The notes beneath the pieces were generated by a model. It was not told the DNA's origin, did no database searches, and worked only from the letters and a program-made list of their open reading frames with translations. Below, piece by piece: positions 50,145 to 60,856 of a stretch of DNA of 64,000 nucleotides. Where the stretch lies: assembly GCA_017745235.1 (NCBI GenBank), contig JAGHZU010000013.1:1-64000 (forward strand), in the 5' to 3' direction. Both the position numbers and the translations under genes were made by a program. Each line of letters opens with the position of its first letter. Position 1 is the stretch's first letter. The stretch is from Caulobacter sp. (GTDB lineage: Bacteria; Pseudomonadota; Alphaproteobacteria; Caulobacterales; Caulobacteraceae).

Positions 50145-52111
50145 TGAGCCTTTTCCTTCGTCACCTTGGTAGTGGTCTTGCCGTCTTCGCCTTCCTTGGG
50201 AAGGGCCGAGACGTCGACGCCGATAGCTTCGCGAGCCAGGGTGAGGTTCGACTTGGTCTTCAGCTGGACCTTGGCGTCGGCCTGGGCGGCCTGAGCCATG
50301 TCGCGCATCAGGCCCTGCGAGGCCGCATCGCGACCCAGGACCGTCAGTTGGGCGGTCTGGGCCAGGGCGCCCGGACGGACCGCCTCGATCTTGGCCACGA
50401 CGTAGCCGCCTTGCGGCGCGCGGGCCACGAAGGCTTCGCCGGGCTTGGCTCCGAAGGTGCCGATCAGCAGGTCACGACCCAGGCGTTGGAACTGGCGGGC
50501 GTTCTGGCGGGTGATGTTGGGCACGCGCTGGATCTTGCTGCCGGCTGAGGCGGCGACCGCTTCCAGGCTTTCGCCCTTCTTCACGCGGGCTGCCAGTTCG
50601 TCGGCCTTCGTCTTCATACCTTCCAGCAGCGTCTTGATCATCCATTGCTGGGTCAGCAGCGGCTTGATCTCGGCTAGGGGCGGCATGGCGGAAGGAATGA
50701 TCTTCTCCACACGGACGGCGAAGTACTCGCCCTTCTCGCCCTCGATCAGGTCGCTTTCGCCGCCGGAGGGCAGTTCGAAGGCGGCCTTCAGGGCTTCCGG
50801 GGTCAGGCCAGGGACCGGACGGCCGGTCTCGTCGACGCCCTGGGCGGAGATCGGCGCGGTCGTCAGGACCAAGGCGTTGGCCTTGGTGGCGGCGTCCACC
50901 AGATTGGCGCCGGCGTCGTGGGCGTCCTGGTAGGCCTGGGTCTGCTCGTAGGCCTTGGCCTGGGCGGCCTTGGCGCGCAGTTCGGCCTCGATGGCGGGGC
51001 GCGCGGCTTCCAGGCTGGCGGCGACGGCCGGGGTGATCTTGGTCAGCTTCACGACGGAAACGCCCAGGTCGCCGTTGATCGGCGCGCTGACCTGGCCAGC
51101 CGCCAGGGCGAACACGGCGTCGGCCACCTTGCGGTCGGGCAGGGCGCTCTTGGGCTTGGCGTCGATGACGACCGGTTGCTTGCCGAAGGCCGCGGCCACG
51201 GCGGCGGGTTGTTCGCCCTTGGCCAGGCGTTGCGAGATCGTGGCCGCGGCCTTGGCGTCGGGCGCGACGATCTGGACGAACGAACGGGTCTCGGCCGAGC
51301 CCAGCGTGTCCTTGCGGAAGTCGAAGGTCTTCTGGATGTCGGCCTGGGGCACGGTGATCGACGGCTCCAGCGCCTTGGCGCTGAAACGGGCCACCGAAAG
51401 GACCCGCGTTTCCGGACGCGTCAGCTGGGCGGCGTTTTCCTTCATGAACGCCTGGAGCTGGGCGTCGGTCGGCGGCTTGGGCTGGGGCACGCTCGCGGGA
51501 TTGATCGCGAAGGCGGCCAGGTCACGCGATTCCAGGCCGTAGGTCGCTTGCAGGGCCGAATAGATGCGCGGCGCCTGGACGCTGGCGGCGAAGGCCGAGA
51601 ACATCTGGTTGCGGGCGATGTCGTCGTGCACGCCGGCCTCGAAGGTCGCGGGCGTCAGCTGGTTCTGGGCCAGCAGGGCCTCGTACATCTTGCGGTCGAA
51701 CTTGCCGGTGATCGGGTCGAACGGGCGCTGGCCCGCCGGCAGGCTGGCCATCTGCTCCTGAAGGATCTTGAAGACCATCTTGTCGGAGGCGCGCACGCCG
51801 ATCTTGCGGATCAGCTCGGCCATCGACTCCTGCAGCGACAGCTGGGTCAGCATCTGGCGGTCGATGCCATGCTCGACGGCCTGGTCCGGCGTAATGGTCT
51901 GGCCTTGAGCCTGCTGCTGTTTGCGGAAGTTCTCGAAGCGCGACTTGAACTCCTGAGCCGACATGGTGCGCGAGCCCGCGGAGATCACCCACTTGCCTGG
52001 CGGATGACGGAAGACGTCGCTGATTCCGAACACCGCGAAGCTGACGATCAGCAGGGCGAACAGAACCACCGCGAAGGGCGATTTGGCGAAGGAGCGGAAG
52101 CCGGCGAGCAT
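50141..52111 (-). CDS. ppiD: peptidylprolyl isomerase PpiD/SurA-type, membrane anchored
   Basis: Periplasmic folding factor anchored in the inner membrane. 656 residues from the ATG at 52111: short cytosolic RSFAKSPFA, one TM helix (VVLFALLIVSFAVFGISDVF), then SurA-like N-domain (MSAQEFKSRFENFRKQQQAQ) and a parvulin-like region near residues 265-370. The parvulin domain is poorly conserved, as in PpiD, and may have little isomerase activity. A second parvulin-like unit spans about 510-600. The frame extends upstream but overlaps tpiA's start region and the promoter, so it is not used. Overlaps trpE by 4 bases. Confidence 0.9.
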   Translation of the reverse strand: MLAGFRSFAKSPFAVVLFALLIVSFAVFGISDVFRHPPGKWVISAGSRTMSAQEFKSRFENFRKQQQAQGQTITPDQAVEHGIDRQMLTQLSLQESMAELIRKIGVRASDKMVFKILQEQMASLPAGQRPFDPITGKFDRKMYEALLAQNQLTPATFEAGVHDDIARNQMFSAFAASVQAPRIYSALQATYGLESRDLAAFAINPASVPQPKPPTDAQLQAFMKENAAQLTRPETRVLSVARFSAKALEPSITVPQADIQKTFDFRKDTLGSAETRSFVQIVAPDAKAAATISQRLAKGEQPAAVAAAFGKQPVVIDAKPKSALPDRKVADAVFALAAGQVSAPINGDLGVSVVKLTKITPAVAASLEAARPAIEAELRAKAAQAKAYEQTQAYQDAHDAGANLVDAATKANALVLTTAPISAQGVDETGRPVPGLTPEALKAAFELPSGGESDLIEGEKGEYFAVRVEKIIPSAMPPLAEIKPLLTQQWMIKTLLEGMKTKADELAARVKKGESLEAVAASAGSKIQRVPNITRQNARQFQRLGRDLLIGTFGAKPGEAFVARAPQGGYVVAKIEAVRPGALAQTAQLTVLGRDAASQGLMRDMAQAAQADAKVQLKTKSNLTLAREAIGVDVSALPKEGEDGKTTTKVTKEKAQ

Positions 52112-52181
52112 GACTGGGAGAGACCTTCCTCGATAACCGCGCGGATTCGACGCAAGGCGACGGAACGAACGCGAGCAGCGG

Positions 52182-52210
52182 GTATAGTAGAGCCCCGGGG
52201 CGTCGGGCAA
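52182..52210 (-). promoter_or_regulatory. candidate ppiD promoter
   Basis: On the minus strand TTGCCC (52205-52210), 17 bases, CTATAC (52182-52187). It is near 70 bases upstream of the ppiD ATG in the divergent ppiD/tpiA region, and would transcribe ppiD-trpE. Confidence 0.4.
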
Positions 52211-52259
52211 GCCGAAGCGCTCTTGACTTCCCAAGGGACGCGCGCCCCAAACGGGGGTC

Positions 52260-53021
52260 ATGACTCTTTCCCTGACCACGCCCCGGCCCTTGATCGCCGG
52301 AAATTGGAAGATGTTCGGCCTGGAGGCGTCGCTCGATGAAGCCCGGGCCGTGGCGGCGGCGGTGGCTTCGCGTCCGCCCGCGGCCCGGGTGGCGATCTGC
52401 CCGCCGGCCACCTTGCTGCACAGGCTTTCCGAGGCGATGGCCGGCGAGGCGGTGTTGACCGGAGGGCAGGATTGCCATCCGACCAAGGCCGGCCCCCATA
52501 CCGGCGACATCTCGGCCGACATGCTGGCGGACGCGGGCGCCCGCCTGGTGATTCTCGGCCACTCCGAGCGCCGGGCCGCCTATAGGGAAAGCGACGCTTT
52601 GGTCTCGGCCAAGGTCGAGGCCGCCCTGGCCGCCGGCCTGGAGCCGATCGTCTGCTTCGGCGAGACCCTGGAACAGCGCGACGCCGGCCAGGCTGAGCAG
52701 GTGGTGACAGGGATGGCGCGGGGCTCGTTGCCCGAAGGCTTGGCCGGCCAGGCCTTCGCCGTGGCCTATGAACCGGTCTGGGCCATCGGCACGGGCCGCA
52801 CGCCGACCCCGGCCGACATCGAGCACATCCATTCTGCCCTGCGCGGGGTGCTGGTCGAAAAGTTCGGCGAGCACGGCAAAACCGTGCCGATCCTCTACGG
52901 CGGGTCTGTGAAGCCCGAGAACGCCAAGGAGATCCTGGCGACGCCGGAAGTGGGCGGCGCCCTGGTCGGCGGCGCCTCGCTGAAGGCCGCCGACTTTCTG
53001 GCGATCATCGAGGCCGCCTAG
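52260..53021 (+). CDS. tpiA: triosephosphate isomerase
   Basis: Glycolytic TIM barrel, 253 residues. Catalytic residues are visible: K in AGNWKMFG, His in VILGHSERR, Glu in AVAYEPVWAIGTG with the flexible loop following, and the phosphate-binding YGGSVKPENA and GGALVGGASLK. SD GGGGGT lies before ATG 52260. The last 4 bases overlap the convergent GNAT gene. Divergent from ppiD. Confidence 0.98.
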   Translation: MTLSLTTPRPLIAGNWKMFGLEASLDEARAVAAAVASRPPAARVAICPPATLLHRLSEAMAGEAVLTGGQDCHPTKAGPHTGDISADMLADAGARLVILGHSERRAAYRESDALVSAKVEAALAAGLEPIVCFGETLEQRDAGQAEQVVTGMARGSLPEGLAGQAFAVAYEPVWAIGTGRTPTPADIEHIHSALRGVLVEKFGEHGKTVPILYGGSVKPENAKEILATPEVGGALVGGASLKAADFLAIIEAA

Positions 53022-53533
53022 AAAAGCAGGCCGAACAGGCGGCAGTCGCGCCGCTCGCCCTCGCGGTCGACATGGCCCTTGAGATAACCTTCCTGCTCGA
53101 AGCCCAGCTTCAGCAGGAGCTTCTCGGAGCGGCTGTCGCCGACATGGGTTCGGGCGACCATGCGCTTGAGGCCGCTTGAAGCGCAGTGGGCCAGCACGGC
53201 CTTGACCGCTTCGGTCGCGTATCCCTGGCCCCAGTCCTCACGAGCGATGATGAAGCCGAGCTCGCCGCGATGGTGGCGCCAGTCCAGGTCGACCAGCTCG
53301 CAATAGCCCATGAAGCGACCGGTCCTGGTCAGGCGGATGGCCCAGTAGAGCGCCTTGCCTTGTTCCATTTCCTCGACCTGGGCGGCGACGGCGCCGGCGA
53401 CCTCGTCGGGATCCTCGACCGGGGCGCGGTCCCAATGGGCCATGACCTCCGGGTCGCTCATGAAGGGATAGACGTAGGGGGCGTCGGCAGGAACCAGCGG
53501 CGCGAGAGTCAGGCGTTCGGTCTCGAGGATCAT
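53018..53533 (-). CDS. GNAT family N-acetyltransferase (RimJ/RimL type)
   Basis: 171 residues. N-terminal MILETERLTLAPLVPADAPYVYPFMSD and acetyl-CoA-binding GYATEAVKAVLAHC region with the upstream RGELGFIIAREDWGQG are typical of the RimJ/L-like Acetyltransf_3 group, which acetylates N-termini or small amines. LLLKLGFEQEGYLKGHVDREGERRD is the common C-terminal block. Substrate unknown. Convergent with tpiA, stops overlapping by 4 bases. Confidence 0.9.
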   Translation of the reverse strand: MILETERLTLAPLVPADAPYVYPFMSDPEVMAHWDRAPVEDPDEVAGAVAAQVEEMEQGKALYWAIRLTRTGRFMGYCELVDLDWRHHRGELGFIIAREDWGQGYATEAVKAVLAHCASSGLKRMVARTHVGDSRSEKLLLKLGFEQEGYLKGHVDREGERRDCRLFGLLF

Positions 53534-53565
53534 GCGCGCTTACGAACTCGCTGGACGGACTTGAG

Positions 53566-53592
53566 TTGAGCCGGTTGCTCCCCAGCTATGGC
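53566..53592 (+). promoter_or_regulatory. candidate secG promoter
   Basis: TTGAGCC (53566-53572), 12 bases, GCTATGGC (53585-53592), matching the Caulobacter housekeeping pattern in spacing and most positions. It lies 84 bases before the secG ATG. Confidence 0.45.
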
Positions 53593-53675
53593 GCGGGCTC
53601 GCTGCAAGTGATAGAGGGGCCGCTTCGTTTTTCGCGACGGGATCGTCCGTCGCCCGGATCGAGATCGATTTCGAC

Positions 53676-54212
53676 ATGCTCATCGGCGTTCTGCTGGCCA
53701 TCAACATCATCGTCTGCGTCGCGCTCATCGCCGTTGTGCTGATGCAACGTTCCGAGGGCGGGGCCTTGGGCATGGGGGGCGGCGGTGGCGGTTTCATGAC
53801 CGCCCGCGGCGCTGGCGACCTGCTGACCCGGATCACCTGGATCCTGTTCTCGATCTTCCTGGCCATCAGCCTGCTGCTGACCATTCTGACCGGCCGCATC
53901 GCCGGCGGCAATTCGGTGGTCGATCGCCTGAAGCTCGACACGCTCGATTCCCCGCCGCTGCCCGCTCCGACCCTGCCGGCCGCGCCGACGACCCCGGCCG
54001 CGCCGGTCGGTCAGGCGCCCGACACCGCCCAACCGGCCCAGATCCAGGCTCCGGCGCCGCAGATCAGCGCCCCGGCTCCGACCCTGCAGCAACCGACGGC
54101 GAAGGCCCCGGCGGCGGCTCCGGCCGCCAAGAAGGCCGCCGCGCCGACGATTTCGGCCCCGGTCCCGGTGATCAACGCTCCGGCAGCTCCGGCGGAAAAG
54201 CCGGCCCAATAA
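53676..54212 (+). CDS. secG: preprotein translocase subunit SecG, long C-terminal tail
   Basis: Third component of the SecYEG channel. Two TM helices: residues 2-22 (LIGVLLAINIIVCVALIAVVL) and about 50-70 (LLTRITWILFSIFLAISLLL), joined by the diagnostic RSEGGALGMGGGGGGFMTARG loop. After residue 85 a tail of about 95 residues is almost entirely Pro, Ala, Gln and Thr with a few Lys. E. coli SecG ends near residue 110. Similar Pro/Ala-rich tails occur in alphaproteobacterial SecG. The stop codon lies in the loop of a terminator hairpin. Confidence 0.95.
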   Translation: MLIGVLLAINIIVCVALIAVVLMQRSEGGALGMGGGGGGFMTARGAGDLLTRITWILFSIFLAISLLLTILTGRIAGGNSVVDRLKLDTLDSPPLPAPTLPAAPTTPAAPVGQAPDTAQPAQIQAPAPQISAPAPTLQQPTAKAPAAAPAAKKAAAPTISAPVPVINAPAAPAEKPAQ

Positions 54213-54231
54213 GGGCCGGTTCGTTGTTTCT
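54201..54231 (+). terminator. terminator overlapping the secG stop
   Basis: CCGGCCC (54201-54207) / GGGCCGG (54213-54219), loop AATAA containing the TAA stop, followed by TTCGTTGTTTCT. Confidence 0.7.
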
Positions 54232-54283
54232 GTTGATGAACGTCGGTCTTTTCACCGGCGGCGGCGAATCACGGCTAATCTGA

Positions 54284-55942
<1,659 letters not shown>

Positions 55943-55991
55943 CAAGCGCGGTTGCATCTCCGAACAGATTCGGGCATAAGCGCGCCCTCAC

Positions 55992-56031
55992 GCGGCGGCT
56001 CGGGCGTTCCCAGGCCGCCGCTTCCGATTTT
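55992..56031 (+). terminator. probable terminator after pyrG
   Basis: GCGGCGGC (55992-55999) / GCCGCCGC (56014-56021), 8 bp with a 14-base loop, followed by TTCCGATTTT. It stands 26 bases before rpmF, whose promoter must overlap or lie just upstream. Confidence 0.5.
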
Positions 56032-56057
56032 CACGCTCAGCGAGCAGAGTCACTTCG

Positions 56058-56240
56058 ATGGCCGTTCCCAAAAGAAAAACTTCGCCTTCTCGCCGGAACA
56101 TGCGCCGGTCGCACCACGCCCTGGGCGCTAACTCCTTCGTCGAGGACAAGGACACCGGCGAGCTGCGTCGTCCGCACCACGTCGACCTGAAGACCGGTCT
56201 GTACAACGGCAAGCAGATCCTGACGCCGAAGGAAGACTAA
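56058..56240 (+). CDS. rpmF: 50S ribosomal protein L32
   Basis: 60 residues, the whole protein: [20 protein letters not shown], then [15 protein letters not shown], the alphaproteobacterial L32 form. The zinc-binding cysteines seen in some L32 proteins are absent here. It stands alone, bounded by hairpins on both sides, rather than next to plsX-fabH as in enterobacteria. Two GANTC sites (55965 region GATTC; 56046 region GAGTC) lie in its upstream 100 bases. Confidence 0.97.
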   Translation: MAVPKRKTSPSRRNMRRSHHALGANSFVEDKDTGELRRPHHVDLKTGLYNGKQILTPKED

Positions 56241-56281
56241 GTCCCCGGCTCCGCTTCGGCGGGCGGCCAGGAAGACGCATG

Positions 56282-56314
56282 AAAGGCGGCGGTCCCAGGA
56301 CCGCCGCCTTTTCG
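56282..56314 (+). terminator. strong terminator after rpmF
   Basis: AAAGGCGGCGGTCC (56282-56295) / GGACCGCCGCCTTT (56298-56311) followed by TTCGCATTTTT. The inner pairs must open to form a loop of at least four bases. Confidence 0.9.
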
Positions 56315-56416
56315 CATTTTTCCCCAAGCGGCGCGGTCGCCCCCGTGTCCTCGATGACATTGTTTTCGACAGTTGCGTCGGAAAACCGTGTTATCTTGCG
56401 ACAGGGAGAACCGCCC

Positions 56417-57433
56417 ATGCTCACACGCCGAAACCTCGCGGCGGGACTGGGATTGTCGCTGCTGGCCCAACAGGCCTGGGCTCGATCCGCGACGCCCGCA
56501 TCCATCCAAAACCAAGCCGGCGCCGCACCGCCTGCGCCGAAACCTCTGGACCCCACCGCACCGCCCGCCGCCGAGCCGCCGATGGTGCTGCTGGACACCG
56601 CCATCGACGAAGCCGACCGCATGACGGTGGAGGTCTTCGTGAACGAGCAGGGGCCCTTCCACTTCGTCGTCGACACGGGCGCCGACCGCAGCACGCTCTC
56701 GGCCCCCCTGGCTCAACGCCTGGGGTTGCAGCGCGGGCCCGACGTGATGCTGCATGGCGTAGGCGGCTCGGCTCTTACGCCCACCGCCAAGGTCTCCCTG
56801 ATCGTTGCAGGCGATTCCCGTCTCAAGGATGTCAATCTGCCGGTGCTGTCGGCGGAGCGCCTGGGCGTGGACGGGCTGATCGGGGTCGACATGCTCGACA
56901 ACCGCAACGTCATCATGGACTTCGGCCGCAAGCGACTGGAGCTCAGGCGCAGCACTCCCTTCGGCCAGGCGTTCCAGGGCGCGCGCGAGGTCTCGGTGAT
57001 GGCCGACGCTCGCTTCGGGCGGCTGGCGGTGGCCAATGCTCGGGTCAGCGGCGTGCGTTGCGTGGCCTTCATCGACTCGGGCTCCGGGGCCAGCATGGGC
57101 AACATGGCCCTGGCGGAGGCGATCAAGTTGCGGGTCAGGCGCAAACCCGAACCCAGCATGGCGATCCGGCTCATCGGCGCCGCCGGCGAGGAAACCACGG
57201 GCGAGCTGCGGATCATCCGTTCGCTGGAAATGGGCGCGCTGCGCATGAGCAACCTGCCGCTGGTCATGGCCGACCTGCACATCTTCGATGTCTGGCAGCT
57301 CAATGATCGCCCCGCTGTCCTGCTGGGTGTCGACGTCCTGAAGATGTTCTCGCGCGTCGAGCTGGACTTTGGGGCCGACCGGGTGAAGTTCCGTCTAGGA
57401 GGCGGCCTGCCGTCGCCCGTCCTGCAGGCTTGA
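56417..57433 (+). CDS. retropepsin-like aspartic protease with two protease folds
   Basis: 338 residues from ATG 56417 (SD GGGAGAA). N-terminus MLTRRNLAAGLGLSLLAQQAWA is a signal sequence with twin Arg (RRN), so export by Tat or Sec is likely. Two retropepsin-like halves follow an Ala/Pro linker: FVVDTGADRSTLS near residues 80-92 and VAFIDSGSGASMGN near 215-228, each with the catalytic D(T/S)G. Thus both active-site loops are in one chain, like a monomeric pepsin. Caulobacter PerP, which cleaves PodJ in the periplasm, is an aspartic protease of this kind; whether this is PerP or a paralogue cannot be judged here. Confidence 0.8.
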   Translation: MLTRRNLAAGLGLSLLAQQAWARSATPASIQNQAGAAPPAPKPLDPTAPPAAEPPMVLLDTAIDEADRMTVEVFVNEQGPFHFVVDTGADRSTLSAPLAQRLGLQRGPDVMLHGVGGSALTPTAKVSLIVAGDSRLKDVNLPVLSAERLGVDGLIGVDMLDNRNVIMDFGRKRLELRRSTPFGQAFQGAREVSVMADARFGRLAVANARVSGVRCVAFIDSGSGASMGNMALAEAIKLRVRRKPEPSMAIRLIGAAGEETTGELRIIRSLEMGALRMSNLPLVMADLHIFDVWQLNDRPAVLLGVDVLKMFSRVELDFGADRVKFRLGGGLPSPVLQA

Positions 57434-57452
57434 TCGGCGGCGGACGCCATAG

Positions 57453-58832
<1,380 letters not shown>

Positions 58833-58861
58833 GGCGGCTTTCACCCGTCTGCTGACGACAG

Positions 58862-58890
58862 AGCGCGCCGGTTTATCCGGCGCGCTTTTC
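58862..58890 (+). terminator. intrinsic terminator after eno
   Basis: AGCGCGCCGG (58862-58871) / CCGGCGCGCT (58877-58886), loop TTTAT, then TTTC. Confidence 0.88.
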
Positions 58891-59162
58891 ATTTGGGCGC
58901 GACCCCAAGGTTTTTGCCACCTCGGGTGTCGGTTCGAGAAAGTATTACCGAGTAACGCCGGTTGGTGTCTCGCCGGCAGTTCTTGCCCTAAGGGCAACTG
59001 CTGGCGGAGCAGGCGCGACCGCTTCGGGCTGGCGGGCGGCCAAGAGGAGGGCAGGGAGGGGTCTGGCGAAGCCGATTCTCGCCGCCGAGAACCCTCGATC
59101 GCCTAAAACGACGGCGCCGGCGCCCAAATTCACCAACAATTTTTCTAACAGCGCTCAGGCAG

Positions 59163-59218
59163 GGATGCTGCGGCGCCGCGAAAATGACCTCGAAACGGTT
59201 GTTTGGATGCTGCGGCGC
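59163..59218 (+). repeat. direct repeat pair GGATGCTGCGGCGC
   Basis: Exact 14-base direct repeats at 59163-59176 and 59205-59218, start-to-start distance 42 (four DNA helical turns), suggesting a possible pair of protein-binding sites or slippage remnants. Confidence 0.5.
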
Positions 59219-59306
59219 GGTATCTAGATGCCCCTGAAACCATCACAAATGAAAGCGTTAGGAGCTTGCTTTCGACAACTTGTCGCGACCCTCAAAAACC
59301 CCCCGT

Positions 59307-59321
59307 TTAGTAAGGCGTTAA
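59307..59321 (+). promoter_or_regulatory. CtrA-like box upstream of ftsB
   Basis: TTAG-TAAGGCG-TTAA (59307-59321) differs by one base from TTAA-N7-TTAA. A CcrM site GAATC follows near 59354, 5 bases before the ftsB ATG. Both fit cell-cycle control of a division gene, but neither is proven functional. Confidence 0.4.
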
Positions 59322-59363
59322 GCATGATCGGGCAGGGTAAACTTCCCCTCCTGGGAATCACTG

Positions 59364-59660
59364 ATGTTCGCCCGACTGCAACCCTTCCTGCCGACCGCGG
59401 CGCTCCTTCTGCTGATCACATATTTCGTGTTTCACGCCCTGACGGGTGAACGCGGCCTGCTTTCCACGTCGCAGCGCAATGCAGATCTCGCCGCCAAGAC
59501 GTTGGAGCTCAAGAAGATCCGCGCCGAAAGGATGGACCTGGAGGCCCGCGCTCGTCTATTACGCAGCGGCAGTTTGTCGGCCGACCTGCTCGAGGAGCGC
59601 GCGCGTTCTCTCCTGGGTTACGCCGACCCCAAGGACTACGTGATCCGTACTCAGCGCTGA
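59364..59660 (+). CDS. ftsB: septum formation initiator FtsB/DivIC
   Basis: Bitopic divisome protein of the FtsQLB complex. 98 residues: short cytosolic MFARLQPF, TM helix about residues 9-26 (LPTAALLLLITYFVFHAL), then a periplasmic coiled coil (LAAKTLELKKIRAERMDLEA) and ADLLEERARSLLGYADPKDYVI, the conserved FtsB/DivIC end. ATG 59364 follows GGGAATC. It is located before pdhA, whereas in E. coli it lies near ispD; eno-ftsB adjacency is common in proteobacteria. Confidence 0.92.
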   Translation: MFARLQPFLPTAALLLLITYFVFHALTGERGLLSTSQRNADLAAKTLELKKIRAERMDLEARARLLRSGSLSADLLEERARSLLGYADPKDYVIRTQR

Positions 59661-59824
59661 GGCGCCCAGCGGATCTGGGGCCTTGCGGACCTGCCAGCGG
59701 GCCAGGTGATCCTGACCCGTTTCGGGTTTGACAGCGGACCCCCATCTACGTGGCTCCGGCCTCCGGGCCGGCCGATGGGCGTCCAAAAGCGAGGCCGCGA
59801 TGAAGATTGGCCAGGGAGAGTTGA

Positions 59825-60856
59825 ATGGCGCGTACGCGCAAGGGTGAAGCCCCCGCGGGGAAGGCCGACGCCACCGGTGTCAACGCCTTCGTCGGCAAGG
59901 ACGAGCTTCTGAAATTCTACCAGGACATGCTGCTGATCCGCCGCTTCGAGGAGCGCGCCGGCCAGCTTTACGGCATGGGCCTGATCGGCGGCTTCTGCCA
60001 CCTGTACATCGGCCAGGAAGCCATCGCGGTCGGCATGCAGTCGATCTCGCAGAAGGGCGACCAGATCATCACCGGCTACCGTGACCACGGCCACATGCTG
60101 GCCGCCGGCATGGATCCCAAGGAAGTCATGGCCGAGCTCACGGGGCGGGCCGGCGGCTCGTCCAAGGGCAAGGGCGGCTCGATGCACATGTTCGACATCG
60201 CCACCGGCTTCTACGGCGGTCACGGCATCGTGGGCGCGCAAGTCTCGCTGGGCACCGGCCTGGCGCTGGCCAACGCCTACAAGGGCAACGGCAACGTCTC
60301 GTACGCCTATTTCGGCGACGGCGCGGCCAACCAGGGCCAGGTGTACGAGAGTTTCAACATGGCCCAGCTGTGGAAGCTGCCGGTCGTGTACGTGATCGAG
60401 AACAACCAATACGCCATGGGCACCAGCGTCGAGCGTTCGGCGTCGGAAACCGCCTTCCACAAGCGCGGCGTCTCGTTCCGGATCCCGGGCGAGGAAGTCG
60501 ACGGCATGGACGTGATCGCCGTGCGCGAAGCCGGCGCCCGCGCCACCGAGCACGCCCGTAGCGGCCAGGGTCCCTACATCCTCGAGATGAAGACCTACCG
60601 CTATCGTGGCCACTCGATGTCCGACCCGGCCAAATACCGCACCAAGGACGAGGTCGACCAGGTCAAGCAGACCCGCGACCCCATCGATCACCTGAAGGAA
60701 CGCCTGGCCAAGGCCGGCGTCACCGAGGACGACCTCAAGACGGTCGACGCCGAGGTCAAGCGCATCGTGGCCGAAGCCGCCGAGTTCGCGCGCACCAGCC
60801 CCGAGCCCGATCCTTCCGAACTGTACACCGACGTATACCTGGAGGCCGCCCAGTGA
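59825..60856 (+). CDS. pdhA: pyruvate dehydrogenase E1 component subunit alpha
   Basis: Thiamine-diphosphate-binding half of the heterotetrameric E1. 343 residues; SD GGGAGAG before ATG 59825. [50 protein letters not shown], and the TPP/Mg motif [20 protein letters not shown]...[10 protein letters not shown], plus the [15 protein letters not shown] phosphorylation-loop region. Its stop overlaps the GTG start of pdhB, so the two subunits are coupled. Confidence 0.97.
   Translation: MARTRKGEAPAGKADATGVNAFVGKDELLKFYQDMLLIRRFEERAGQLYGMGLIGGFCHLYIGQEAIAVGMQSISQKGDQIITGYRDHGHMLAAGMDPKEVMAELTGRAGGSSKGKGGSMHMFDIATGFYGGHGIVGAQVSLGTGLALANAYKGNGNVSYAYFGDGAANQGQVYESFNMAQLWKLPVVYVIENNQYAMGTSVERSASETAFHKRGVSFRIPGEEVDGMDVIAVREAGARATEHARSGQGPYILEMKTYRYRGHSMSDPAKYRTKDEVDQVKQTRDPIDHLKERLAKAGVTEDDLKTVDAEVKRIVAEAAEFARTSPEPDPSELYTDVYLEAAQ

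Larger units (their letters stand above)
58891..59363 (+). other. eno-ftsB intergenic region with repeats and hairpins
   Basis: 473 bases with no convincing gene. It contains an interrupted palindrome TTGCCCTAAGGGCAA (58983-58997) flanked by GCAG/CTGC arms, a hairpin TTCTCG/CGAGAA near 59074-59090, and a CcrM site GATTC near 59073. The composition becomes AT-richer from 59110 on, consistent with promoter DNA of ftsB. An open frame from 59228 overlaps ftsB and is not considered coding. Confidence 0.4.

Noticed and set aside
59228..59449. 73-codon frame overlapping the start of ftsB
   Set aside because: It runs through the CtrA-like box and into ftsB in another frame; no SD and no recognisable family.
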